From Elgaria multicarinata webbii (Eukaryota > Chordata > Lepidosauria > Squamata > Anguidae): a stretch of DNA of 64,000 nt. Numbering within the stretch: position 1 is the stretch's first letter; each line of letters begins with the position of its first letter. Shown one piece after another: positions 28,621 through 40,100 of this stretch. The notes under the pieces are model-generated. The model made no database searches. It had not been told where the DNA came from and saw only the letters and a list, made by a program, of their open reading frames with translations. The stretch covers positions 10,263,001 to 10,327,000 of the forward strand of contig NC_086185.1 of assembly GCF_023053635.1 (NCBI RefSeq). Reading direction: 5' to 3'. Made by a program: the position numbers and the translations under genes.

Positions 28621-31495
28621 CAGGACTGTGCAGAGATTTCCTAGTTGGGCAGAGGAATTTGATTGCCAGCGTTCTTGAACCAGCCCACGCGATCAACTGT
28701 AAAAAGCGCCTTCAGCAGCCAGGTCTCTCTTTTCTTCTTGATGGCTTGTAATGACTACAAATAGGTGCTCTGCAACTCATTCTTGGTTCCTTATCCAAGC
28801 ATCCCTCTAACCCCACCTGTCTCTAAAGATGACTGTGTTGTTTTTATCTTGGTTGCTCTTAAGAAAGGTGAGGCTCTTGGAATAAACAATTTAATGTGTG
28901 GGTATTCACTTTGTCGGAGGAGATAATTCATAGCTCTGCAAGTGTGACTGGTTTAACCTGCCTTCAGCAGGCCCTTTTGCTGTGTGTTTAACAGGGCTTT
29001 AAGTAAGGTAGTGAGTATGGATAAATACTGTGTAAGAAGGGGCATTTCTTTGTTTACATCCCATTAGTCAGGGGGCTTTGGGCTGCTTTTCACCTGTTGA
29101 ATTTGCAATTAAAACATAAAAGAGGAGCTGTTTCAACAGACCAGGCTGGTGTGAGCTGCAGTTGCAAAACCTTGTAATGGACCAGGTTCTGCCAGTATAA
29201 ACGGTGAGTTTCAGGTTTAGTTTGTGTGCATGTCAATGACATGCGAGTCCAACACCACCACATACATACATATATATGGCTTCATGTACCTCAGATGCAA
29301 TGCTTTTCCAAGTGAAGTTCACACACTGCGGAGAAACCGAGCAATGTTTGAACAAGGCCCTGAGTTACTCAAAATGGGGAGACTCCCCCTCCCAATATGT
29401 ATCGCATAGATTTGTATACCACCTTCAATCTCCGAATGGTCTGCAATAATTGCAATTCATAATCACACAAACACACTGAAAAGGAGTAAATACCTCTGGA
29501 AGAAAGTACGAAGCGTATGTGTGCATTTAAAAAACAGGTCATCTTCAAAGCCTCAGGTAAACAAAACATATTTTACCTGGTGCTTAAAAAGCAGCAAAAC
29601 AGACCCCAGGCAAAACCTACTTGAGGAAGGAGATCCAGAAATGAAGGTGTGCTCTTGCCATGTTACCTCTGAGGGCACCCAGAAGGAAGGATCTTGTTAG
29701 ATGACCATAGTATCTGGGCAGGTTGGTGTGGGGAGCAAATGTAGGACTTCTGCAACTTAATTCCTTTTTCTGCTAGAGATTATTCTGAAAGAGATCGCCT
29801 TCTATTCCTTGTACACTTTACACATCCTTAAACGTTCACACGAGTGTTTTATCACACGCTTTTTACTGCCCACTTTAGATGACATTGTCTGCCTCCTGCT
29901 CCTGCTCGTTTTTCCATTGCAAAATAGACCTTTAATCTGACTCTTTTTTTTTTAACGGAATGTGCCATGATCTGTTGTGTGCAGGAAAAGCAGCACGATA
30001 AAAACAGCCCCAGAACGGGCCACATGGTCTTTACTTCCTCTTTCCCCTCTGGGAAGAAAAAGGAAGTAACGAGGGACAAAAGTGGGGTGGAGAAGCAACG
30101 GTAAGGAATCACGATTTCCCCCCTTGTGATGATGACGCTCTTCGTATTGCTTGCGTGCCAGAAGGGTAACTTCAAATATAGTATATTTAGGTTCCTTAAA
30201 GACTTAACAAATTTATTCAGACATACATTTTTGTAGACATTGTCCACTTAATCACATGCATGGTTAACCTCAAATTGGAAGGTTGAGGGAGTAATTCTAT
30301 GTCCCTTAGCGCCTGGGGTACATAGGATAGTTCGATGTCCTGGAGCCGAGATTGAGGCCAGGAAACAGTGCAACTTAACCCCTACTCCTCTTAGCTGGGG
30401 CAGAGAGACCTCAGAAAATGGAGTACAGAGATCAGGGAAAGGGGAGGAGAGGAGACCAGGGGTTCAGCCACATAAAGTATCCTATGGTCACCCCAGCCTC
30501 CTTTCTTTCACCTCCCTGAAACCTCTGCTAGATGAGTGAAATCACATTCGGAGGCTTATGTGTATGCAAGGTGGATCCCATATGATTGTGTCCATATATA
30601 TTCAGGATGGGGAGAGATGGGTGTAAACCTACTACACATTACATACGTTGATCTGGTCACCATTGCAATGATGTCTGTGTTATCACCCCGTGATGTGTTT
30701 TTGAATGGCAACCAGTCAGGTAATTATCGCTATCTCTCCTGTTTGAATTGGTTTCCTCTGACTACCTGTAATTGAAATTCCAAACGAACAGACAGTAGTA
30801 ATCTTCATAATTGCCGTGCACAAAGCATTGTTGGGTGATAACACATGAGATTACAACAGTGAGGCAAATCGACCTATGTGGTGTGATTTAAAAACACACA
30901 CAAAGCAACGGGAATAGTTAAATCGCTTGATGAAATCTCTTTCAGCAATTGTGTGTTGATATCTGTCTTTCAAATTCCTTTGTTCCCGTCATGCATCTGA
31001 CGAAGTGGACAGTGGCTGCGAAAGCTTATACCAGAATAAGCATGTTAATCTTGAAGATGTCATAAGACCCTTCATTGTTGTTTTCTGCAAGAGACTTAAC
31101 CTGGAAACCCCGTGGAAATACTTTCGAATGGAGTAGATGAAGAAGCTCTTTCACAATTCTACAGAGCCCGGATAAGGAAGTGCCAGCCTTATGTGCGTTT
31201 CATAGGGTTTACCACCAAAGCAGAACTGTTTTCTCTGAGGTTTGTATTTAAAAAGTTTCTGTACTTTTCCCTTCTCTAATAAACGTAACTAGTTTGAAGC
31301 CAGTCATAAGGAAAAAAATAATATGTCTTACGATAATACCCTGCGTAGGTTCCAGCTTAGAAGGAAGCTACTGTAGTTTAGTCTTCACTAAGGGCAGGGC
31401 CTTTTCTGTAGTAGCCCCACTCATGTAAAACTTTTGAGAGAAGTCCGTACCTACAGGCTTCCTGCTTGCCTTTCAAAGGCAGGTACGAATGTATA
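28621..31495. other. Intergenic DNA with a small repeat fragment
   Basis: No supported exon. 'catctgacgaagtggacagt' then GCTGCGAAAGCTTATACCAG (about 30990-31040) resembles a repeat known to me from sauropsids (a GACGAAGTGG...CGAAAGCTTATGC element). The rest is unassigned. Confidence 0.35.
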
Positions 31496-31991
31496 GGCAG
31501 GATCTACACTGTTGCTGTTTTTGGTTGTTGTTTTTAAAGAACGTTGGGTTTGCTTTTATGGTGTGACTCCAGGGCAAACTGCTATGATGAGCTGTTGAGA
31601 AATATTTTTGAATAAACACAATATTGGCGGCTGCCTGTCTGCCTCTAGTCACATAGAAATACACCGTACGAGAGTCGGAGACTTCTTGTATTCCCTCTTC
31701 CACTTACTTTTTTCAAATGTGAAACAAACAGGGGTGATGCTGGAGGGGGGGAGGGGGACCACGTGCCCCCTCAAACACTCCAACCTCTGCCCCCATGCTA
31801 CTGCTGGACTCCTGTCATTACGTCTGTGGCATGGGCCTACAACAACCTTCCACCATGTGTTTCAGAAGTAATATGTTTGGAATGGAAGCTTTGATGTGAA
31901 ATATACCATTATTTTTAATCTCCCCTCGCTCATGGTGGTTTTTCTAGACAGACATCATGGGCTTTGCCATGTCATGCTGCTGCTGCTACTG

Positions 31992-31992
<1 letters not shown>

Positions 31993-32051
<59 letters not shown>

Positions 32052-32052
32052 T
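31993..32052. repeat. (ATT)n microsatellite
   Basis: About 20 uninterrupted ATT units. Confidence 0.92.
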
Positions 32053-32169
32053 TACCATGGCCAATAACTCCCAAACCTACCAAATTGCTTGGTGGGCAGC
32101 TTTTTAACTTCAAGAAGAAGTGTAGGTGTTACTATGGCACGAAAGGCACTTTTTTGGCTGGTATTGTTG

Positions 32170-32312
32170 CTATTTATTTATTAAAATATTTGTATCTCGC
32201 CCTATATCACTAGGATCTTAGGGTGGCGTACAGATAAAATTATACAACAATATAAAACAATAATATACACAACTAAAAACAAATTAAACCATTAAGGTTA
32301 AACCAGTTAAAA
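32170..32312 (-). mobile_element. L2-group LINE 3' terminus (family 3)
   Basis: TTTATTTATTAAAATATTTG and 'cgccctatatcactaggatc' are the complement of the end of the element at 40705-41178. Confidence 0.65.
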
Positions 32313-32568
32313 AGCCATGTCTTTACTTATTGCTGCGTCTTTTCTCGCTCATGTCAGTTTTTCTAGATAGCCATGACGGGCTTTGCCAGGTTGTGCCGCC
32401 TTTTACTGATTCAGGAATTTCCTGACAATTGAGCATGTTTTAAGTAAGATGGCTTTCTGGATGTTGGTGTGGGTGAATTTTGGTAGGCTCAGTTTCTGAA
32501 GGTTTTTTGTATAGTTTTTTGATGTGATGCTGGTGACTGATGGAATAATTGTAACCTTTTTCTGTTGC

Positions 32569-32570
<2 letters not shown>

Positions 32571-32603
<33 letters not shown>

Positions 32604-32700
32604 GGAAGTTTTAACAATGTATACTATGTTTTTAATCAGTATTTTATGTATTTTATACTTACTGTTGTTCCCTGCCTTGATCAAAATGGAGAGGCGGGTA
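32571..32700 (+). mobile_element. L2-group LINE 3' terminus with (ATT)n
   Basis: An (ATT)n array precedes TTTTATACTTACTGTTGTTC and a terminal GGAGAGGCGGGTAA. It is adjacent to a reversed LINE copy starting at 32698. Confidence 0.55.
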
Positions 32701-33125
32701 ATTTATTTATTTATTTATTACACTTATATACCACCCCCATTGCCAGGACTCTCTGGGCGGTTTACAGAAATTCTAAAATTAAGATAAAAATGGGTATATA
32801 AAATTTAAAATTCTAAAACACAGAACATACACACATAAAGCATTAAAAACCGTTAAAAAAACTAAACGTGGGTGATTAAGATGTGCCGCCATATGTCTGG
32901 GCAAAGAGGAAAGTCTTAACCTGGCGCTGGAAAGATAGCAGCGTTGGCGCCAGGCGAGCCTCGTCAGGGAGATCATTCCATAGTCTGGGGGCCACCACTG
33001 AAAAGGCCCTGTCCCTCGTTGCCACACTCCGAGCCTCTCTCGGAGTAGGCACCCGGAGGAGGACCTTAGATGTTGAATGTAGTGACCGGGTATATTCATG
33101 TCGGGAGAGGTGTTCTGTCAGGTAT
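32698..33125 (-). mobile_element. L2-group LINE 3' end with ORF2 C-terminus
   Basis: The complement encodes RVPTPREARSVATRDRAFSV then VAPRLWNDLPDEAR, followed by the same 3' UTR as 7586-8053. The two copies are closely similar in the shared segment. Confidence 0.82.
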
Positions 33126-33559
33126 AAGAAAATAAATTTATTATTATTAAACAATAAAACAACTTCCTACCACAAAGGCATACGATGTAGTATTTTTTTT
33201 CTTTCAGAGATTTTAACATATGGGATGCATCCCGCTTGCCTAAAAATATACTTTGCCCTTTCTGTGCCCCCGAATTATTATTTTTTGCTTTCTTGTGCTG
33301 CCACTGGAAACCAACAAGTTCCTATACTTTTTTTAGTAGGTAGGAAGAAACGGAAAGAAATGATGGCAGAGTAATCAAATAGATTCAAATATTTAAATTG
33401 CTTAGGATGCGTGTGAGTGGAGATGTAAACTTAGAGAGCCAAGTTGCCCCTTCTGGCTTCCTGCCACGCGCGTTGCGGAGCTCACGCGGAGCAGTTTGGA
33501 TTTTTTTTAGCCTAACTTTACTTAAAAAAAAAAAAAAATCAGAAGAGGAAAAAACCCCT

Positions 33560-33944
33560 CGCCAATCGCGAGCGGGCAGGTGTGCGCGTTCCAAGAAAGG
33601 GCGTGATGCGATTGGCTAGCGGGGGAGAAAACAACTTCTCTCCCTGCCTTAATGATGACCAATCAGCGACAAGAAGCGTCTTACCTGCCCGAGCGGGCGG
33701 GCGCCGTCGGTTCTTTTCAGGCGTTTGCTGGGATGGGTTGGACGACGGCGACGCTGGGCTAAGTGGGATTCCCGGACGCCGCGTGCGCTCCTGTTGCCGC
33801 GTCCAGGCGGCGCTGTTACGCAAAGTGCGCGCGAGCCGGGGTTGGTGCGTTCACCTGCCGGAGCGCCGCACCTGCTGAGCCCCCGCCGCTGCTGCTGCCC
33901 CCGCCGCTTCTGCCCCCGCCGCCGTCTCCGCGCCTCGGCCCCGC
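33560..33944 (+). promoter_or_regulatory. CpG-island promoter and 5' UTR of the STARD10-like gene
   Basis: Dense CpG and GC content begins about 33560 and runs to about 34220 across exon 1. The CCAAT-type elements CCAATCGCGAG (33560s) and CCAATCAGCGAC (33659 on) and the inverted form GATTGGCTAGC (about 33610) are present. No TATA box was seen. Confidence 0.7.
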
Positions 33945-34100
33945 ATGGAGCCCGTGCGGCTCCCCGACGCGGACGCCTTCCGGGCTTTCCAGGCGGAGTG
34001 CCTGGCCGAGGGGGGCTGGCTGAGCCGCTACAGCCGGGACGGCGTCGCGGTCTGGGGGCAGCCGCCCCGCCAGGGAGACTTCGCCGTGCACCGCGTCAAG
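33945..34100 (+). CDS. STARD10: STARD10-like coding exon 1
   Basis: Residues 1-52, ending HRVK in phase 0; donor GTGAGA. Very GC-rich. Confidence 0.85.
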
Positions 34101-37100
34101 GTGAGACCCGGGCGGGCGGGCTCTGAGGCGCGGGTCAGGGGGGAGGGGGAGGGTCTGCTTCCCTGCGGACACGTGCGAATGCCCATACACGTGTCGGCGG
34201 GCCGCAGTGGGCGAAGCGAGGCGGGTTCCAAGCTGGACAATCAGTGGGGGGCGGGGATGATGATGATGATTTATTACATTTGTATACCGCCCCATAGCCA
34301 AGGCTCTCTGGGCAGTTTACATAGGGTAAAAACACTTAAAAACAATATACAAGAATTTAAAATCACAAAAACATACAATTTTGTGTGTGTCCCCAAGGCG
34401 AATACCTGCGGCCTCGGCAGTCCCCTATTTTCTATTTATTTATTTCCTTTATAGCCCACCTTTTTCCCCTCCAAAGAACCCAAGGCGGCGTACATAATCC
34501 TCCTTCTCCTCTCCATTTTTTATCCTCACAACAACAACCCTGTGAGGTGCTGTGTCTGGCCCGAAGCCACCCGGTGGGTTTCCATGGCTGAGTGGGGACT
34601 AGAACCCAGTTCTCCCGACTCCCAGTCCGACACCTTAGCCACTACACCGCACTGGCTCTCTAGGCACCCTGAAAGTTCGGGGGTGCCCAAAAAGTAGGGG
34701 GGCAATTAGTCTGGTTTGCAGGCCTTTTAAAGAAGATTGTAAACTGATTTTTTTAAACCGTTTATTTACTGTTTTTAACTGTCTTTTTAACTAATTAGTG
34801 GAGGGAGAAAATTTTGGGAGGGGCTTGGCTTTGTAGCAGGGGAGGCAAGGGATAAATTAGGGTGACCATATGAAAAAGAGGACAGGGCTCCTGTATCTTT
34901 AACACTTACATTGAAAAGAGAATTTCAGCAGGTGTAATTTATATATATGGAGAACCTGGTGAAATTCCCTCTTCATCACAACAGTTAAAGCTGCAGGTGC
35001 CCTGCCCTCTTTTAAATCTGGTTACTCTAGTATAGCTCCTGCACTTTAACCATTGTAATGAGGAGGGAATTTCACCAGGTTCTCCATATATACAAATGAC
35101 ACCTGCTGAAATTCCCTTTTCTATGCAACTGTTAAAGATACAGGAGCCCGGTCCTCCTTTTCATAGGGTCACCCTAGTTAAATTCCTCCTCTATGAGATC
35201 CCCATAATGACCACCCTCTAATGTATGTTGGCTAAGTTTTTTAAATGCCTGCATATTAAACGCAAAGCTGCATTTAAGGTCACGTCTAGTTAAGTGCAAG
35301 CTAATCTTAGGTCCCACATGCGTGGAAATGCTTTTTAGGAGTAGTTGGGTTTTGTTTGTGTAACTTGAGGTTTTGCTAGAACTTCTGTTTCTGCTGGAAC
35401 TTGTGTTTGGCCCAGTGCTGGTGGCCAACGCCTTAGGGCTCTTTCATACTCATTGCGCTTTTGAGTATCTTTTGCTCAAACTGGATTGAAAACTGTATAC
35501 GGTGTGGTGTGTGTCACAAGCCCAACAGTTGTCACTACTGTTATAGACTGCTTTAAAGCAGTAGTGTAGATCCTGCTGTCCTGTTGGGGCCCAGGACACA
35601 CTCCATATACAGTTTTCAAACCATTTTCAAAGTGTCATATGATCTTGCTTGGTGTAGCTGTACCTGAATATCCTGCTTGGTGTAGATGTACTCTCTCTAC
35701 TCCTCTTCAATTAGAAGGAGATAACTAGGTGGTAAGTATAGAGCCAGAGAGAGCGCACATCACAGAGGCAGGGAATGATCCAGACAAGATTAAGCATTGA
35801 TTTTGGCTGGAGTGATTTCTTTAGGGATTCTTCCCTAAAGCAACTGCGTTGATACTTTTTCTTGGTTATTTATTACGTTTTCTAATTGACCATGGTGCTA
35901 TATGTCTTTTCCGCTTCATTGCCTTGTCCGGTTCAAACCACTCTCTGTGTGTAGTTGTGCATTTTTGCAACAACAACAAAAAGAAATAAGTGCATATGCT
36001 TCATTTCATGGGTCTTTCAAAAGGGCTTAGCTTTGGATCCATACTGCAGACGTTAAAATTTGCACAAGACGTTTTTCAGAATGTTCTGGAGTTTACTGGA
36101 CTCAAAAGAAGCTTCTCAGTTGTGGGGCGCCCTCAGAGGATGCATTGTTATGCGAGAGGCAATGGGGTGGCAGTGCAGCACTCCCCAACCCAGTTGTCTG
36201 CGGCTACAAATCCCATCTTCCCCAGCCAGCTTAGAGGCTAAGGCTATCAGTGACTACTACTCATTATATCCAGTGTGGGAGACACCAATTGCTAGAGAAG
36301 TCGTGTAGGACAGTGCTAACGTTCTCATGTCCTGTGGTGGGCTTCCATTAGGACATCTGGTTGGCCACTGTGTGAGAAGCAGTATGCTGGATGAGATAGG
36401 CCCTTGGTCTGATATAGCTGGGCTGCTCTTATATGTTCCCATGTCCACTGGGGATGATGGGAGTTGTGTTCCAACACATCAAGAGAGAGGACCAGGGTGG
36501 GGAAAGCTGGTGTAGTAATTGGGGTGTTGAGCTAGGATTGGGAAGTCCTAGTTTAAAACCACCAACTTTAAAATCACTCCACTGGCTGCCAATTGGTTTC
36601 CAGGCGAAGTACAAAGTGTTGGTTATTACCTTTAAAGCCCTACATGGTTTGGGTCCAGGCTACGTGCGGGATCGCCTTCTCCCATACAATCCGCCCCGCA
36701 CACTCAGGTCCTCTAAAGACTAGTCTGACAACCATTACCCAGAGGACCTTCTCTTCTGCCGCTCCCAGATTGTGGAATGGCCTGCCGGAGGAGATTTATT
36801 GGCTTAATGCTCTCTCTGAGTTTAAGACAGCCATAAAGACTAGTCTCTTCCGGGAGGCCTACCCAGATGAATTTTAAACCTAAGAATTTTAAGATGTCCT
36901 GATTGTTAATTTAATATTATATCTGTTTTATATGCTCTTTTAACCAGTTTTATGTATTATATTGTATTTAATGTTGTTCCCTGCCTCGATCCAGAGGAAG
37001 AGGCAGGTAAGAAATCATTTCCATTATTATTATTAAGCTCCAGTTGGCCATGTAGCTCACTGGGTAGCCTAAGGTCAGTTGCTACCTCTCAGCCTTTCCG

Positions 37101-40100
37101 CCATTCCTCATAGGACTGTCATGAGGATAAATGTTTGGGAGGGGGGTTCCTTGATGGCATATAAATGGTATATAATAATAATAAAAAATGTGCCCTTGCT
37201 GTTTAAAACTTGAATCACATTCAAGAGGCTGCTTTTTTCATATTAAAGGATGAAAGAAGAAGATTGATAGAACTCAAGGATTTGAATGTTGTAAATATCT
37301 TAGAGAGCTTGACAGCGGCTGTCAAACACAGATGGTGCAGCGATGTTAGCCAAATTAGGGCTTACCCAGAAAATGCAGAAACTAATTTACCCCACAGCCT
37401 TACCCTACAGGCGGAAGACCTGTCAGAGTCTGAACTATCATGAAACCAACGCGCTTGTCTTGGCGAGACTTCAAAGGGACAACATCACTCTTCGGGACGA
37501 GACGGCCCAGCTGCGGTTGTGCCACGATTTGTCTCTCTGGAGACATAACCGTTTCCGCAAGTGATGTTTAAATGGCGATTTAGCTTCGCCTGGGTTTCTC
37601 ATTCTTTTGCTGTGAAAATTTGTACGGACAAGAATGTACACTTTGATACACACACCTCTCATTATTCTAGTGTGTTAATGAAGCTCGTAAGTGACCATTC
37701 CGGACGATCCTGCCAGTTGTGAGAATGCCTCTAGGTTGTGCACAGGAGATCGTTTGAGGTCTATACCTTTTATCTGGGGCTTAAACTGAGCTATGGGCAT
37801 TAGCCCCAGATTTATGAAGTTGATTGGTCCGTGTGCTCCCTCACAATATATGTTTAACCCATCCACCTGAATCGTGGGGAGGAATTGTTAACACATTTCT
37901 TCTGCCCTTTGTTTTATGCAGCGGGCTCTATACATTGTTCCACCTCCCTCTGCCTCCCCGCTCTCAGTATCCTTAGTAACATCCCTGTGAGGTAGGCTAA
38001 GCTGAGAGATGTAGATAGCTGTCTCACCCCCCAGTCAGAGATCAATTGGATGCATGTTCTCCATGGATGTTCTCAGTTTCAGAAGGCTACCATGGACAGT
38101 GAATTGTAGGGCATCTGCTGAACCCTCTCCCATATCTATCTATCTATCTATCTATCTATCTAACTCATACACACACAAATGCCTTGGGCCTTATGCCACA
38201 GCCTAATTTCCCTGAACATTGGTTTCTCTACAGGTCAGGGGGTGGGCTTCTGTATCTTGTAGAATTCAGAGCGCTTGCTTTCAGGTCTGTTTTTTTTGTC
38301 TCTGGGCTGGTGACCTAGTGCCCCAGGGTTCTGTAGGGACAGAGTGCCTTTTTGCCCACAGTTTTCCCACCCATCGCAAACACCAGAGTATGTGAAAGGC
38401 ACTGTAGGAGGTGTGGCAAGTGTGACGTAGGTCAGAAAGCAGGAAATGCCGAGATAACCATGGGGCAAATAATGATCCCCCATCCACCTCCACGACAGGA
38501 TTCTCGAACCCTTTCCAGATTTTAATTAGGCAACGGCGACATGGAAATGCCCTTGATGCGAGCCGGGGAGCTTGTCAAATAATCGACGGAGAGCGGAGCC
38601 ATCGCTTCTGGCTCTGGCATTGACCTCGGTCACTGTTTTACTAGCCAGCCAGGAAGCTGGTCGATGGATCAATGATTTACGAAAAGCACCTTCAGCGAGT
38701 TTGTGCGGAGTTCCTGTTTTGTTCCGGGATGGTTAGGGAAAGTTGCTCACTTGTTAGTTTTTGCCAGTGAATGGAATCGAAAGAGCAAAAATCAAGGCCC
38801 TTCTCAGGAGCTGGTCATTTCCCACCTTGCTCTGAAAGGCATTGTGGGGCAGTGCAAGGGTAGGCAGACTTCAGGGGTGCGGGATCGACTCTGTTTGTTT
38901 CTTATTCAAGCCCCCCAACTAGACCGTGCTGCAAAAGGCGTCGGATTAAATGAATTCCAACCCTGGGCATTTGTTTTGGGAATCAAAACTGAACTGACTT
39001 CGCTGTTCTTCCCAGGGAAGCAGCTAGGTAATTTTAGACCCTTGACTGAATGGTCTTACAGGGCGCCCTTTAGACAGCCCTGTGTATGGCTGTGAAACCC
39101 ACAACTGACTTTTCTCTTCTCCCACCACCGTTCCATGCTTTACAACAGCAGCTACACTCCTGATACATTAAAGCCAGTGGAGGCTCTGATTCCAGTGGGT
39201 CTTTGAATCCATTCTGGGTTTCTGTCAAAACACTCAAGGAGTCGGAACCTATTTTGGGGAAGCCACATGGAGTCTTTGCACACTCTGGAATTTTCTGGGC
39301 TGGATACTATGTTTGTGGGGGGCTCCGCTGGGCCACACTATTACGTGTTACGCATCCAAAAAGCTTCCAGCATTTCCCAAAACACAGATTGTCAATCGGG
39401 TGCTTCTAGGCTTATGTGTTTGTCCATTATGTTCCATGGCTAATTTTTCCAGGTTATTATTAGTATTAGTATCCCGCCTTTTGCCCAATGCTGGGCCTCA
39501 AGGCGGCCTTACAAAGTTTAAAACATATATGAGGGGTGGGGACATAAACGTTTAAAATACACAACAAAATTATAAGACATTAACATAGATGGAGGGCCAG
39601 ATTATTTGCCAAAGGCCTGCTGGAACAAAAACGTTTTTGCCTGCTTCCGAAAGCTCATCAAGGAGGGAGCCAGCCTAGCTTCCCCGGAAAGAGAGTTCCA
39701 AAGCACTGGAGCAGCCACCGAGAAGGCCCTCTCCCATGTTCCCACCAAGTATTTTGTACTCTTCCTGAATGCTTGTTTGTTGTACTGGATTTTTCTGCAC
39801 TGGTCAACTGCTTCATTTGTTCAGTGGTAGCAGTGTGTTGAATCTGTGAGTATGGATATGAGAAAGGTGATGGGGGAAAGAGTGTTAAATGTTAGAAAGG
39901 GTGAGACTATGGTCATCCAGTGAAGGATTTGCAGTAAGAAAATATATTTGATGGAAGGGGAAACTATCACACAGAGTATATAAAAAGCTTCGAACTACAG
40001 CAAAAGAAAAAGCAAAAAAAAGGGGGGGACCCAACCTAAGGAGCCAAAACAGCCCATTGAGGACTGTGCGTGCTCAGTGGCCACAGAGTGGGGTGGGGTG

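Noticed and set aside
33539-34301. Long open frames in the second CpG island on both strands
   Set aside because: Composition artefacts (Pro, Arg, Gly, Ser runs). Only 33945-34100 on the plus strand encodes START-family sequence.
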